Positions 17,095-27,813 of a stretch of 64,000 nucleotides of DNA are shown here, piece by piece. Under the pieces are notes generated by a model. It ran no database searches, was not told the DNA's origin, and saw only the letters and a list, made by a program, of their open reading frames with translations. The DNA lies in NCBI RefSeq assembly GCF_000259505.1, contig NZ_AJMM01000026.1, forward strand, positions 88,389 through 152,388, in the 5' to 3' direction. Made by a program: the position numbers and the translations under genes. The DNA comes from Streptococcus sp. SK643. Lineage in GTDB: Bacteria > Bacillota > Bacilli > Lactobacillales > Streptococcaceae. How positions within the stretch are numbered: the stretch's first letter is position 1; each line of letters starts with the position of its first letter.

Positions 17095-17532
17095 TTATTT
17101 TCTTAAATAAGAATATAACTTCAGAATAATGGTACCACTAGCCATTCCAATGGAAATAACTAGAGCCAACATGACGACTAAAGTTGCATTAGTAATAGCA
17201 TGACTGTAGTCCCCTGTTACGAAGAAAGCAGTTGTCCGATAAGTTAAATAACCTGGTACTAAAGGGGCTAAAATAGCTAAGATAAAGACAACAGCCGGGG
17301 TCTTATAAAGAATACTTAAAATCTGACTAACACAAGAGCCAATAACAGCTGCAATAAAGGTCGCAACAATAACATTTGTCGGATCCTTGAGTAGGAGATA
17401 GATCAACCACACAACCATACCCAAAAGCCCAGCAGGCAAGAGCATAGAGCGTTGAACGTTTAATACGATTAAAAACGTGATGATAGCCAGTAAACTGGCA
17501 ATAGCTTGGAGTAAAATATTTGTTAGTGTCAT
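17095..17532 (-). CDS. Threonine/serine exporter, ThrE-like small subunit
   Basis: A 145-residue membrane protein with four to five hydrophobic segments (about 5-25, 28-48, 55-75, 80-100, 115-140) and the GSCVSQILSILYKTPA and LVPGYLTYR features of the ThrE_2 (DUF3815) family. It follows the DUF1212 gene after one base. In actinobacterial ThrE the two parts are one chain; here they are separate genes, the usual Firmicute arrangement. Export of Thr/Ser is inferred from the family. Confidence 0.85.
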   Translation of the reverse strand: MTLTNILLQAIASLLAIITFLIVLNVQRSMLLPAGLLGMVVWLIYLLLKDPTNVIVATFIAAVIGSCVSQILSILYKTPAVVFILAILAPLVPGYLTYRTTAFFVTGDYSHAITNATLVVMLALVISIGMASGTIILKLYSYLRK

Positions 17533-17533
17533 A

Positions 17534-18292
17534 TTAGGTCATCAATACTAGGGCAACAGAAGTTCCTGCCCCTAAAGCAAGGGTAATCAGCAAAGACTCA
17601 AACATCTTGCTCATACCTGAGTTAATATGGTTGGTCATAATATCTCTAACAGCATTTGTTAGAGCAATACCTGGTACAAAGGGCATGACCGCACCTGCAA
17701 TAATCAGATCTGCCGTAGCAGGAAATCCTGTGTAACGGGCCCAAAATTGGGCTATGAGACCAAATACAAAGGCACCCGCAAAGGCTGTTACAAAAGGAAT
17801 CCTGATAAATTTCTCAACATAGAGTGAAAAAGCAAAGCCAAATAAGGTAGCAATTGCCGCACCTACAGCATCATAGCTATTACCCCCAAACATGACCGAA
17901 AAGAAAGGAGCACTAAAGGTTGCAGCCATGGTAACCTGAAATTTGGTATAGGGTAGGGCTTGTTTTTGCAAGTCCGATAGTTTCTTCAAAGCTGTAGATA
18001 AATCTATCTTGCCCCCGACTAATTGACGTGAAATATGGTTGACATCACAGACTTTTTCGATGTTATAAGAAGATGACGTCACTCGTTTCATCCGAGAGAT
18101 ATTGGTATTTTCAATCGAGAAGAAAATAGCTGCTGGCATGGCAAGAACATTGCAATCTACAATTCCTTGTGAGTGTGCAATCCGAATCATGGTATCTTCA
18201 ACACGATGGATTTCTGAACCACTTTTCAAAAGAATTGTTCCAGCTAACATAATGACATCGATGACGGCATTTAACTCTAGTGACTCTTCCAT
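17534..18292 (-). CDS. Threonine/serine exporter, ThrE-like (DUF1212) subunit
   Basis: A 252-residue protein with an N-terminal cytosolic part (residues 1-115, including ILLKSGSEIHRVEDTMIRIA, the DUF1212 signature) and five hydrophobic segments from about 120 onward, with VPGIALTNAVRDI near residue 205. It is co-transcribed with the small ThrE subunit directly downstream. A TTTCCTCC complement (GGAGG) precedes the ATG. The substrate is inferred. Confidence 0.87.
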   Translation of the reverse strand: MEESLELNAVIDVIMLAGTILLKSGSEIHRVEDTMIRIAHSQGIVDCNVLAMPAAIFFSIENTNISRMKRVTSSSYNIEKVCDVNHISRQLVGGKIDLSTALKKLSDLQKQALPYTKFQVTMAATFSAPFFSVMFGGNSYDAVGAAIATLFGFAFSLYVEKFIRIPFVTAFAGAFVFGLIAQFWARYTGFPATADLIIAGAVMPFVPGIALTNAVRDIMTNHINSGMSKMFESLLITLALGAGTSVALVLMT

Positions 18293-18340
18293 ATTTCCTC
18301 CTTATGTTTGCTCTTTTTATTTTATCACAAATTATGATTC

Positions 18341-18370
18341 AAAAAAAATCTTTGCCATGAAATCATGACA
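18341..18370 (-). terminator. Terminator after stkP
   Basis: AATCTTTG-CATGA and TCATG-CAAAGATT form a long, nearly perfect stem (18348-18375 on both arms), followed on the minus strand by eight T. It ends the phpP-stkP transcript. Confidence 0.8.
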
Positions 18371-18379
18371 AAGATTCGA

Positions 18380-20272
18380 TTAGTTTACTGGAGCTTCAAT
18401 ATTTACCTCTGTATTTGGTCGACCAGTTGAAGGGGTATTCCCTTGTGTATTTCCTGGACTTGGTGTTACAGGATTAGAACCTTGATTATTACGTTGTGAA
18501 GGGATAGAAGGCGAAATAGTTGCTGGTGTTTTTGGTTTATAGATTGAAATCTTAATTCGTGTTTTGTTCAAATCAACCTTTTCACCTACTTTTGGATTTT
18601 GTTCAACAACTGTACCTTCAGCAGTCCCTTCAGGTGCTGTTGACACTTCTACAACCTCAATGTTCGCTTCTTTAACACCAACAATTTGAATCAAATTATT
18701 CTTGGTAAACTCTAAGCTTGAGCCAATATAATTTGGCATAGGGGCACTAGTTACCTTTTTAGCAACCGTCAAAGTGATGGTAGATGCTTTTGTTAAATCA
18801 TAAGTAGTCCCAGCTGGCGGAGTTTGTCTTAGGACAGTTCCCACTTCACTGTCACTTGATTCTTCTTCTTCAATCTTAATCAGATTTTCAGGCACCTTCT
18901 TCTGTTTAAGGTCTGCAATAACATCAACCGATTTTTGCCCAATGTAATTACTAATTTGGAAAGATTGCTTACCTGAAGATACGATTAGATTAATTTTCGT
19001 ACCTTCTTTTCGACCAGTTCCAGCATCAGGATCTGTTCGAATAATTTTTCCCTCTTCGATGTTTTCACTAGCTTCAGTTTTCTCTTCACCAATTTCAAAA
19101 TTAGCCTTTTTGAGAATTTCCTTTGCTTCTGCAACAGTCTGACCTGCTACATTTGGAATTGCTACCGTAGCTGGAGTCCTAGATAAAATCCACATCAGAG
19201 AAGCTGCAACCAATGCCATGCTAGCCAAGAGAATTAAATAACGAAATCTAAACTTCCGTTTCTTAACAGGTTTTTCTACATATTCATTAGTTGAAGTAGG
19301 TTGCACAACCTTTTTAGGTTGCGGTTTCGGACTTTGGACTTGTGGTTTTGGAATCGCAGTTAGAGTACTTTGTGGAACCTTAGGTAGTGACTTAGTATCT
19401 GCCTTATTGGTATCATTAAAAACCAATTTAGGTTCATTTCGTCGATTATAAGACAAACTGCTAGACAAATCTACATACATCTCTGCAGCAGACTGGTAGC
19501 GATCTGTCAATTTCTTAGCCGTTGCCTTGATAACCACGTTTTCTAAGGCCTGAGGTACAGATGAATTTTCTTCAATAACCGATGGAAGAGGCTTTTGGAA
19601 ATGCTGGAGAGCAATGGTAACAGCACTATCTCCATCATAAGGGATATGCCCAGTCAGCATCTCATAAAAAATGATTCCCATGGCATAAATATCACTCTGT
19701 ACAGTCGCTTTTGAACCACGCGCCTGCTCAGGTGACAAGTAATGAACTGACCCAAGCATTGAATTAGTCTGAGTCAAGCTCGTCTCTGCAAAAGCTACCG
19801 CAATACCAAAGTCAGTGACTTTAGCTGTTCCATCAGGTGTTAAGAGGATATTTTGAGGCTTCAAATCACGGTGGACAATTCCCCGTGTGTGGGCTAAGCG
19901 CATAGCCAAGAGAATTTGGCCCATGATACGAACTGCCTCCTCATTAGAAAGAGGATGATGTTCCTTGATATAGCGCTTGAGGTCTAGTCCCGCTACATAT
20001 TCCATAGTTAGGTACTGTTGACCATCTTCCTCACCGATATCTGTTATCCGAACGATATGAGGATGGTCTAGATCTGCCATAGCCTTGGCTTCTCGCTGAA
20101 AACGAGCTACAGCTATCGGGTCTGTCTGGTAGTTGGTCCTCAGGACCTTAACTGCCACTTCTTCCCCATCTAGAATTAAATCTTTAGCCAAATAGACATC
20201 TGCCATGCCTCCTCGACCAATTTGTTTAATAATCCGATACCGCCCGGCAAAAATCTTGCCGATTTGGATCAT
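18380..20272 (-). CDS. stkP: PASTA-domain Ser/Thr protein kinase StkP
   Basis: A 630-residue membrane kinase controlling cell division and wall synthesis. The kinase domain (about 10-275) has the Gly loop IGRGGMADV, Lys42, HRDLKPQN (134-141), DFG (154-156) and activation-loop Thr167/Thr169. A basic juxtamembrane linker precedes one transmembrane helix (344-363). Three PASTA domains follow (about 368-434, 435-505, 508-579), then a Pro/Ser/Thr/Asn-rich tail (580-630). Pneumococcal StkP has four PASTA domains and about 659 residues, so the membrane-distal one appears missing here. The start overlaps the phpP stop by four bases. Confidence 0.95.
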   Translation of the reverse strand: MIQIGKIFAGRYRIIKQIGRGGMADVYLAKDLILDGEEVAVKVLRTNYQTDPIAVARFQREAKAMADLDHPHIVRITDIGEEDGQQYLTMEYVAGLDLKRYIKEHHPLSNEEAVRIMGQILLAMRLAHTRGIVHRDLKPQNILLTPDGTAKVTDFGIAVAFAETSLTQTNSMLGSVHYLSPEQARGSKATVQSDIYAMGIIFYEMLTGHIPYDGDSAVTIALQHFQKPLPSVIEENSSVPQALENVVIKATAKKLTDRYQSAAEMYVDLSSSLSYNRRNEPKLVFNDTNKADTKSLPKVPQSTLTAIPKPQVQSPKPQPKKVVQPTSTNEYVEKPVKKRKFRFRYLILLASMALVAASLMWILSRTPATVAIPNVAGQTVAEAKEILKKANFEIGEEKTEASENIEEGKIIRTDPDAGTGRKEGTKINLIVSSGKQSFQISNYIGQKSVDVIADLKQKKVPENLIKIEEEESSDSEVGTVLRQTPPAGTTYDLTKASTITLTVAKKVTSAPMPNYIGSSLEFTKNNLIQIVGVKEANIEVVEVSTAPEGTAEGTVVEQNPKVGEKVDLNKTRIKISIYKPKTPATISPSIPSQRNNQGSNPVTPSPGNTQGNTPSTGRPNTEVNIEAPVN

Positions 20273-21009
20273 TCTGCTGCCTCCTCGTTTATGGAAACAA
20301 GGGCAACAGTAATGTTGTCTATACCTCCTGCATTGTTAGCAAAACGAATAAGTGTCGCCGTTTTATCAGCTAAAGGAATATCGCTATTCACAATATCACT
20401 GATTTCACTACCTGAAATCATATTGGTCAAACCATCACTGTTGAGCAAGATATAATCACCTGCTTCAAGTGTTACCATACCAAAGTCAGGTTGGACCTCA
20501 TCTTTTTGTCCAATAGACTGCGTAATGATATTTTTCTGCGGATGACTTTCCGCTTCTTCTGGTGTCAATTGACCAGCTTTCAGCAACTCATTTACAAGTG
20601 AATGATCACTCGTCAATTGGTAGTATTCTTCACCACGGATCAAACCAATACGAGAATCACCAATATGAGCATAGATGGCTTGGTTATCAATAATGGCTAG
20701 TGCCTCAAGAGTTGTTCCCATTCCTCTATAGGCTTCATCTTGTCCCATCTGGTGAATTTTTTGATTTTCAACTTCTAGGAAATAAGCGAACCATTCACGC
20801 ACCTCGTTGATGGTATCAATTTGGGTATCTACCCAAGCAATACCTAAATCTGTAACCGCCATTTCACTCGCGATATTTCCTGCACGATGTCCTCCCATCC
20901 CGTCAGCTAAGATAATCATAGTACGACCTGCTCTGTTGACGTAGTGGTTGACATAGTCTTGGTTATTTGTTCGTTTTTGACCAACATCCGTTAATATTGA
21001 AATTTCCAT
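20269..21009 (-). CDS. phpP: PP2C-type protein phosphatase PhpP
   Basis: A 246-residue metal-dependent phosphatase that reverses StkP phosphorylation. The PP2C motifs are all present: RTNNQDYVN near the start, [16 protein letters not shown] (metal ligands Asp and Gly), [17 protein letters not shown] and the late DNITVALV. It overlaps stkP by four bases (ATGA), the conserved coupling of this pair, and follows rsmB by 14 bases within the same run. Confidence 0.95.
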   Translation of the reverse strand: MEISILTDVGQKRTNNQDYVNHYVNRAGRTMIILADGMGGHRAGNIASEMAVTDLGIAWVDTQIDTINEVREWFAYFLEVENQKIHQMGQDEAYRGMGTTLEALAIIDNQAIYAHIGDSRIGLIRGEEYYQLTSDHSLVNELLKAGQLTPEEAESHPQKNIITQSIGQKDEVQPDFGMVTLEAGDYILLNSDGLTNMISGSEISDIVNSDIPLADKTATLIRFANNAGGIDNITVALVSINEEAAE

Positions 21010-21023
21010 ATGTCAGTTCCTTC

Positions 21024-22337
21024 CTAATCAGATATCTTACGAAATTGGCTGATAAAGAATCCATCACTTCCGTATAATTCTGGTGTAATGAGAATACAGC
21101 CATCTTTCAAGATATCCTTACATTCATGTTCTAGTGTTACCTGCTCAAAGTCGGGATGTTTTTCTAAAAATGCCTGAACGACTTGAAAGTTCTCCTCAGA
21201 GACAATAGTACAGGTACTATAAGTTATTATACCACCTTTACGTAGTGTTTGACAAACACTACCTAATATTTCCAGCTGAATTTCCTGTAATGACGCGAAA
21301 TCTGCCGTTTCTTTGTTGTATTTTATGTCTGGTTTTCGTCTTAAAAGTCCAATCCCAGAACAAGGGGCATCTACCAAAATCTTGTCAAAAGAATCCTTAC
21401 TAAAAAACTCATGAACCTTTCTGGCGTCAAGTTTTTGGGTTTGGACACGGTTTGCCACACCTAAACGCTCTGCATTTTCTTGGATCAAGCTCAACTTATG
21501 GTCATAAAGATCTAGTGCAGTAACTTGACCTGTCGTCAGGTAAGAAGCTATATGAGCTGTTTTTCCTCCTGGAGCAGCACAGGCATCTAGGACCTGCTCA
21601 TGCCCTTTTAAATCAAGAGTAGGTGCTACCAATTGGCTCGACTCATCTTGGATAGTGACCATTCCTTGAGTAAACAGATCACTCGCAGCAAAATTCCCTT
21701 GATCTTTAACCAGACCAGAAGGAGACAAGGATGAAGTACTGGCCTCCAACAAGGCTTGGATTTCCTCTTTTCGTCCTAGATCTGTTACACGAATGCTGGC
21801 CTTGTTACGCACCAAGAGGCTTTCAAAAATAGCCTGTGCTCGCTCCTCTCCGTATTCTTCCTTGAGCTTTGCAACTAGCCAAACCGGAAGGGAATAGGCG
21901 ATGGAGTCACGCTTGTTTTTACGTTTGATGCTGGCAATATCTGACCATCCTTCTCGTAGAATACGGCGTAAAATAGCATTGACTAGCTTTTCACTACCTT
22001 TTTTACGGACTTTGGCTAGTTCTACCGCTTCATTTACGACAGCATGATCGGGAACCTTGTCCAAATATTTGAGTTGATAAGCACTTAGGAGGAGCAAAAA
22101 GTAAATCCAGCTATCCAATTTATCCCTGTCTTTGATGAAGTGGGATAGGTACCATTCTAAAGTGAGCTTGCGAGCTACTGTTCCATAAACGAGTTCTGTT
22201 GCTAAGCCCTTATCTGTAGGTGAAAGTTGACTTCCTTTGAGGTGTTTATTTAAGGCAATATTTGAGTATGCTTGGTGGATAAAGACATCTTCCAGTACCT
22301 CAAGGGCGACGCTTCTTGCCGTTTCTATTTTAGTCAC
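21024..22337 (-). CDS. rsmB: 16S rRNA (cytosine-967-C5) methyltransferase
   Basis: A 437-residue enzyme with an N-terminal NusB-like RNA-binding domain (about 1-135) and a C-terminal SAM-dependent domain with [14 protein letters not shown], the first catalytic-region [15 protein letters not shown] and the TYSTCTI Cys. The start is either GTG at 22337 or TTG at 22340; GTG is chosen because its spacing from AGGAG is better. It overlaps the fmt end by eight bases. Confidence 0.93.
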   Translation of the reverse strand: MTKIETARSVALEVLEDVFIHQAYSNIALNKHLKGSQLSPTDKGLATELVYGTVARKLTLEWYLSHFIKDRDKLDSWIYFLLLLSAYQLKYLDKVPDHAVVNEAVELAKVRKKGSEKLVNAILRRILREGWSDIASIKRKNKRDSIAYSLPVWLVAKLKEEYGEERAQAIFESLLVRNKASIRVTDLGRKEEIQALLEASTSSLSPSGLVKDQGNFAASDLFTQGMVTIQDESSQLVAPTLDLKGHEQVLDACAAPGGKTAHIASYLTTGQVTALDLYDHKLSLIQENAERLGVANRVQTQKLDARKVHEFFSKDSFDKILVDAPCSGIGLLRRKPDIKYNKETADFASLQEIQLEILGSVCQTLRKGGIITYSTCTIVSEENFQVVQAFLEKHPDFEQVTLEHECKDILKDGCILITPELYGSDGFFISQFRKISD

Positions 22338-23265
22338 CAAATTTTTCTCCTACTGTCAATGTGCGTCCAACACCGTTGAGGAAAGAAGCAATATCCATCT
22401 TAGGTTTTCCTGCTGGTTGAACTTGTTTGAGAGAAAGCGCCCCTTCTCCGGTAGCTAGAATCAATTCTTTCTTACCGATTGAAAGGATTTCCCCTGGGAG
22501 ACCTTTACCTTCTACTACTTGAGCTTCGTAAATTTTAAAGCGTTCACCCTTAAGGAAAGTATGGGCAACAGGCCAAGGATTCATGCCACGAATTTGATTG
22601 AAAAGCTGACGACTCGTTTTATTCCAATCTAGCTTCTCTTCCTCTGGCTTGATATTTGGAGAGAAGGTAACTTGACTTGGATCCTGAGGTTCAGGTTTTA
22701 TTTCCCCAGCTACATAAGCTGGTAAAGTATCCAAAAGCAAATCACGACCAACAAGAGCTAATTTCTCAAACAAGGTTCCAACATTGTCCTCATCTGTGAT
22801 AGGAATACTGCGACAAGAAATCATATCCCCTGCATCCATTTCCTTAACCATTTCCATAATGGTCACACCAGCTTCCTCATCCCCTTGAATCAAGGCATAA
22901 TGGATAGGCGCACCACCACGGTGTTTAGGAAGGAGTGACGCGTGAACGTTGACCGAAAAATCCATACTATCAAGGAGCTTACTTGGGAGAAACTGACCAA
23001 AAGCAGCAGTCACAATTCCATCTGCTCCTAGCTGCATAATAGCTTCCATCTCAGGACTTCCAGATAATTTTTCAGGTTGGTAGATTGGAAGACCCGCTTC
23101 TTTGGCAGCCTGCTTGACTGGGGTCTCTTGGATCACTTTTTTACGGCCGACAGCACGGTCTGGCTGGGTCACAACGGCTAGAATTTCGTAACGATCATCT
23201 GTCAAAAGTCCTTTTAAGACTGTTGCTGAAAAGTCGGGGGTCCCCATAAAGATTAATTTTGTCAT
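22330..23265 (-). CDS. fmt: Methionyl-tRNA formyltransferase
   Basis: A 311-residue enzyme that formylates initiator Met-tRNA using 10-formyl-THF. The N-domain has [15 protein letters not shown], the catalytic Asn/His region [20 protein letters not shown] and MDAGDMI; the C-terminal OB-like domain begins near 205. It sits between priA (12 bases upstream) and rsmB (overlapping), the common Gram-positive order. Confidence 0.95.
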   Translation of the reverse strand: MTKLIFMGTPDFSATVLKGLLTDDRYEILAVVTQPDRAVGRKKVIQETPVKQAAKEAGLPIYQPEKLSGSPEMEAIMQLGADGIVTAAFGQFLPSKLLDSMDFSVNVHASLLPKHRGGAPIHYALIQGDEEAGVTIMEMVKEMDAGDMISCRSIPITDEDNVGTLFEKLALVGRDLLLDTLPAYVAGEIKPEPQDPSQVTFSPNIKPEEEKLDWNKTSRQLFNQIRGMNPWPVAHTFLKGERFKIYEAQVVEGKGLPGEILSIGKKELILATGEGALSLKQVQPAGKPKMDIASFLNGVGRTLTVGEKFGD

Positions 23266-23277
23266 ATCTTCTCCTTC

Positions 23278-25674
23278 TTATAAAAATTGCTGCGGCTCAT
23301 GGTCAATGCTGAGACGGAGCTCACTATTTTCCCGTTCTTGAGTCAAGGCCAAGACTTGGTTGAGGGTCGGCCCCAGCTCATCTTCTAAACGGTATTTAAT
23401 TAAAATCTGGTAATGATAGAGGTTGTGGGTACGGGCAATGGGTTTGGGCGTTGGCCCAAGAATATTACTGGTTTCGGACAGGCCTGAGCGCAAAATGTTC
23501 ATAACTTCATAGGCATGTTTGACCACCTCTTCTTCTTTCTTGTGAGAAAGGGTAATGCCAATGGTGAAATAGTAAGGCGGATAACCAAGTTGTCGTCTGA
23601 TTCCCATTTCATAAGCGTAAAAGCCTTCGTAGTCCTGGTCTTTTGCAAATCGAATAGCGTAGTGCTGAGGATTGTAAGACTGAATCAAGACCTGCCCAGC
23701 TTTTTCAGCACGTCCTGCCCGGCCTGCAACCTGGGTCAAAAGTTGGAAGGTTCTCTCAGAAGAACGGAAGTCAGGCAAATTCAAAGCTGTATCCGCATTG
23801 AGCACTCCGACTAAGGTCACATTTGGAAAATCCAATCCCTTGGCAATCATCTGAGTACCCAGTAAAATATCTGCTTCTCCTCGCCCAAACTGGTCAAGGA
23901 GAGCTTGATGACTACCTTTCTTACGAGTCGTATCCACATCCATCCGCAAAATACGAGCCTGGGGAAAGAGTTCTGCCAGCTCGTCATAAGCCTTCTGTGT
24001 CCCCGTCCCGTAGTAACGAATACTGCGACTCTTACAGTTAGGACAAGTATGGGGAATTTCCTTTGAAAAACCACAATAATGGCAGTTCATGGTCTTGGTA
24101 TCCATGTGCAAGGTCAAGGAAATGTCACAGTTGGGACAAGTATCCACGGTCCCACACTCTCGACACATAACAAAGCTAGAATAGCCACGGCGATTGAGCA
24201 TGAGAACCACCTGCTCTTTTTTAGCCAGACGGTCCTGAATAGCTTCTAACAAAGGTGGCGTAAAGTTTGACGTCTCATTTTGTCCGATATAGTCTCGAAA
24301 GTCAATTACTTGAACCTCAGGAATAGTGGCTAGAGGATTGGCCCGTTGGGTTAGTCTCAAGTGTTGATAGACACCTTTTCCAGCACGCGCACGGCTCTCT
24401 AAGCTCGGTGTCGCCGAACCAAGGACCAGGGCTGCTTGGTTGTAGTGGGCTCGTAAAATGGCTACCTCTCTGGCATGGTAACGGGGATTGCTGTCCTGCT
24501 TATAAGTCGCTTCATGCTCTTCATCGATAATCATAACCCCCAGATTTTTCAGCGGAGCAAAGATGGCAGATCTGGCGCCAACAACAACTTGGGCGTCTCC
24601 ACGCTCGACCTTACGCCATTCGTCATACTTTTCACCATTGGATAGGCCTGAATGAAGAATGGCCACCTTGTCCCCAAAACGAGCAATAAAACGCTCCGTC
24701 ATCTGAGGAGTCAAGGAAATCTCAGGCACCAGTAAAATGGCTGTTTTATCCTTGTCCAAGGCCCCTTGGATAATCTGCAAGTAAACCTCCGTCTTCCCAC
24801 TTCCTGTAATCCCTTGAAGGAGGAAGGGAGGCTGATGACTGCCAATAGCACTGACAACCGCATCACGCGCCTGCCTTTGCTCTGGATTCAACTCCAAAGG
24901 CCTACTTGCCTCAATGCCTTCAAAATAAGCTGCCGAGCGTTGAACTTCCTTTTGGACTATGGTAACAGCACCTTGTTCCACAAAGAAGTTGACTTGCTCC
25001 CGCGAATAGAACTCTAGCAAACTAGCCAAGGAAGCACTCTCTAGATGAGACAGCAAATAATCTCTCAATTCCAACTTTTTCTTGGCGCGCGCAGAGATCT
25101 CGACACCTTCTAATTGAGCAAGATGAACTTCATACCAGGACTGGGTCTTGACCTTCTTTTGATCGACTGCCTGATATTCCAGACCAAGCAGGCCTTTTCT
25201 AGTCAAACGCATCATTTCAGCTTGCTTAGCTAAATCTAGAGAAGAAAAAACAAGCGAATCTTCTGAACCAAACAAGCGCTCTCGGTCTTCCTGACTCAGA
25301 CCTGCCAGAGGATAGAGAATCTTATCATAGCTGGAGTTCAGAAATCCTGGTAGCATAGCCTTGAGAATGGAGATTTTATAGGAGAAGACGGACTTGCGTA
25401 ACTCCTCAGCAAGCCAGAGTTGTTCTTGCGTGAGCACAGGAGAAAAATCCAATACTTCGGCAATATCTTTTAAATCTTGATTTGCCTCTTCTTCATCTGA
25501 TTGAGACTCCAAACCAAGAACAATCCCTTGAATCAGGCGATTCCCCTTACCAAAGGGAACATGAACCCGCATCCCAACTTCAAGCATTCCCAGAAATTCC
25601 TCTGGAATCCTGTAACTATAGGGCTGGTCCGTCTGCATCAAGGGCACATCTACGATAATCTTAGCTACGGCCAT
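23278..25674 (-). CDS. priA: Primosomal replication restart helicase PriA
   Basis: A 798-residue 3'-to-5' DNA helicase that reloads replication at stalled forks. After the N-terminal 3'-end-binding domain come Walker A GITGSGKTEVYLQ (near 286), DEEHEATYKQ, and a zinc region with paired Cys motifs (CRECGTVDTCPNC, CHYCGFS, CPNC) around 510-550, then helicase motifs including QVAGRAGRA. A GGAGGTGAG site precedes the ATG at 25674. It follows rpoZ by 65 bases. Confidence 0.95.
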   Translation of the reverse strand: MAVAKIIVDVPLMQTDQPYSYRIPEEFLGMLEVGMRVHVPFGKGNRLIQGIVLGLESQSDEEEANQDLKDIAEVLDFSPVLTQEQLWLAEELRKSVFSYKISILKAMLPGFLNSSYDKILYPLAGLSQEDRERLFGSEDSLVFSSLDLAKQAEMMRLTRKGLLGLEYQAVDQKKVKTQSWYEVHLAQLEGVEISARAKKKLELRDYLLSHLESASLASLLEFYSREQVNFFVEQGAVTIVQKEVQRSAAYFEGIEASRPLELNPEQRQARDAVVSAIGSHQPPFLLQGITGSGKTEVYLQIIQGALDKDKTAILLVPEISLTPQMTERFIARFGDKVAILHSGLSNGEKYDEWRKVERGDAQVVVGARSAIFAPLKNLGVMIIDEEHEATYKQDSNPRYHAREVAILRAHYNQAALVLGSATPSLESRARAGKGVYQHLRLTQRANPLATIPEVQVIDFRDYIGQNETSNFTPPLLEAIQDRLAKKEQVVLMLNRRGYSSFVMCRECGTVDTCPNCDISLTLHMDTKTMNCHYCGFSKEIPHTCPNCKSRSIRYYGTGTQKAYDELAELFPQARILRMDVDTTRKKGSHQALLDQFGRGEADILLGTQMIAKGLDFPNVTLVGVLNADTALNLPDFRSSERTFQLLTQVAGRAGRAEKAGQVLIQSYNPQHYAIRFAKDQDYEGFYAYEMGIRRQLGYPPYYFTIGITLSHKKEEEVVKHAYEVMNILRSGLSETSNILGPTPKPIARTHNLYHYQILIKYRLEDELGPTLNQVLALTQERENSELRLSIDHEPQQFL

Positions 25675-25739
25675 CTTCTCACCTCCTCCTTGTCACTACA
25701 TTCTTGCAATAGAAAAAATAAGATTGAGTCCCCCCAACC

Positions 25740-26054
25740 TTAAATTTTTTCACCATCTTCTTTTTCTTTAGCAATTTGCTCTTTGATTTTCTTTTCTTCT
25801 TCTTCTTTGCGGCGTTTTTCTTCTTCGATACGGCGACGCACTGCTTCACGTTTTCCTTCTGGATCTGGGTGAATCGTAACGTTTCCTGACTCGATTTCTT
25901 CTAAAGCGCGAAGAGTTGATTTTTCAGACTTGAAACCTTGAGTTGCTGGTGCACCTGCCTCCAATTCGTGAGCACGTTTTGCTTCCAATATTACGAGTGA
26001 ATATTTTGATGGAACCTTGTCGAGCAAGGTATCAATAGAGGGTTTTAACATCAT
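25740..26054 (-). CDS. rpoZ: RNA polymerase omega subunit
   Basis: A 104-residue subunit that stabilises RNA polymerase assembly. It begins [20 protein letters not shown] and has the ARRAHEL-like [10 protein letters not shown] core helix, followed by a long charged Glu/Lys/Arg-rich tail usual in streptococci. It is 24 bases downstream of gmk, the conserved gmk-rpoZ pair. The start could be either of two adjacent ATGs. Confidence 0.93.
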
Positions 26055-26078
26055 TTGCTTGTACCTATTTTCTAAATT

Positions 26079-26720
<642 letters not shown>

Positions 26721-26799
26721 TCAGTCTGTGAAATAACATTTCTCTAGAATAATGGCAAAAAGCCAGATTATCCTTTACAGTCTTTCTATCTAGTGTAAC

Positions 26800-26828
26800 A
26801 AAAAAGCAGTAATTTTTCAACTGCTCTT
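26800..26828 (-). terminator. Minus-strand terminator in the gmk upstream gap
   Basis: AGCAGT (26805-26810) pairs with ACTGCT (26820-26825) and on the minus strand is followed by a T run. No minus-strand gene ends close to it; the next gene to the right is on the plus strand. It may be the old terminator of rny, left behind when the gene at 26931-27743 arrived. The rest of 26706-26930 is AT-rich and holds only this and the next promoter. Confidence 0.5.
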
Positions 26829-26872
26829 TCTTATTTATTTAGATTTATACAAGGTATCCCCTTAAAATATAC

Positions 26873-26901
26873 TTGCCTTTTTATTCTATTTAAGAGATAA
26901 T
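26873..26901 (+). promoter_or_regulatory. Promoter for the Jag_N-domain membrane gene
   Basis: TTGCCT (26873-26878) and GATAAT (26896-26901) are spaced by 17 bases, and a GGAG site lies before the ATG at 26931. Confidence 0.7.
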
Positions 26902-26930
26902 AAAACTACTAATACAAAAAGGAGAAGTTT

Positions 26931-27743
26931 ATGGGAAATTATAAAGGAAAAAATGTTGATGAAGCGATTGAAAATGGCTTATCTGAACTCAATCTCAAAA
27001 AAAGTGAAGTCAAAATCAATATTATTGATCATGGAAATGCCGGAATTTTTGGTTTTTTTGAAAAAGAAGCTGAGGTTGAAATCACACCATTAAGCCCACT
27101 GGAATTGAAGGTAAAAAAATTAATTCCATATTTAATTGGTGTTGCTGTAATTTTTATTATTCTTATATCAGTTATAATTGGAGTATACTCAGATAAGTCA
27201 ACTACTGTTTCTCCTCCTTCTTCTACACAAACTAGCTCTATTGTTGAAAAATCCATCGAAAAAACAAGTGAGTCATCGTCTACATCACAAAGTTCCACAT
27301 CTATTTCCTCTAGTTCAACTAGCAACTCATCAAGCTCTACCGAAGCCTCATCGACAAGCCCATCACAATCAGCTGTAATCACGACTGAAAACAATGAGGA
27401 TTTTAAGGCACTATTGCAGACTGAAGATTCAAGTACAATAACAGACTTTATTAAAAAATACAAAGATAAAATTATTGAATTTGATGGAAATATTGCTGAT
27501 TTAGCCAAAGTAAAATCAAAATATGATATCCTCATCCATTCTGGAGACTACTATCCAGATAGAGTATCTGGTCCTAATTTTAAAATTCCTCAAATTACTA
27601 TAATATCAAATCCTATATTTAATTCATTTAATGGTGATAATATTAAAACCGGGCAAAATGTACATATAAAAGCAAAAATTGGAAACTATAACTCCACTCA
27701 AGATTTAGTCTACCTATCTCCAATTGAAGTTTCGCCTCGCTAA
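26931..27743 (+). CDS. Jag_N-like / transmembrane / Ser-rich / DUF4839-like protein
   Basis: A 270-residue protein with four parts. Residues 1-52 resemble the Jag_N domain of the RNA-binding protein KhpB/EloR (GKNVDEAIENGLSEL, then GNAGIFGFFEKEAEVEI). Residues about 64-87 are one transmembrane helix, so Jag_N should be cytosolic. Residues about 92-150 are Ser/Thr-rich and low-complexity. Residues about 152-270 resemble DUF4839, with KYKDKIIEFDGNIADLA, YDILIHSGDY and a late NVHIKAKIGNY. It has its own promoter and a shared terminator and lies between gmk and rny, which are neighbours in pneumococcus. Function unknown; a link between cell surface and an RNA or division partner is speculative. 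Confidence 0.7.
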   Translation: MGNYKGKNVDEAIENGLSELNLKKSEVKINIIDHGNAGIFGFFEKEAEVEITPLSPLELKVKKLIPYLIGVAVIFIILISVIIGVYSDKSTTVSPPSSTQTSSIVEKSIEKTSESSSTSQSSTSISSSSTSNSSSSTEASSTSPSQSAVITTENNEDFKALLQTEDSSTITDFIKKYKDKIIEFDGNIADLAKVKSKYDILIHSGDYYPDRVSGPNFKIPQITIISNPIFNSFNGDNIKTGQNVHIKAKIGNYNSTQDLVYLSPIEVSPR

Positions 27744-27774
27744 TATAACTAATAGTTTCAAATATTTATTCAAA

Positions 27775-27810
27775 AAAACTGAAGTCAGATTCTCTTCTGA
27801 CTTCAGTTTT
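27775..27810. terminator. Bidirectional terminator between the Jag_N gene and rny
   Basis: A 14-bp perfect stem (27775-27788 with 27797-27810) has a T run on the plus side and an A run on the other, so it serves both convergent genes. Confidence 0.9.
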
Positions 27811-27813
27811 TTA

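Noticed and set aside
27029..27535. A 168-codon open frame opposite the Jag_N gene
   Set aside because: It arises from the Ser-rich repeat codons read on the other strand; the plus-strand gene has promoter, ribosome-binding site and domains.
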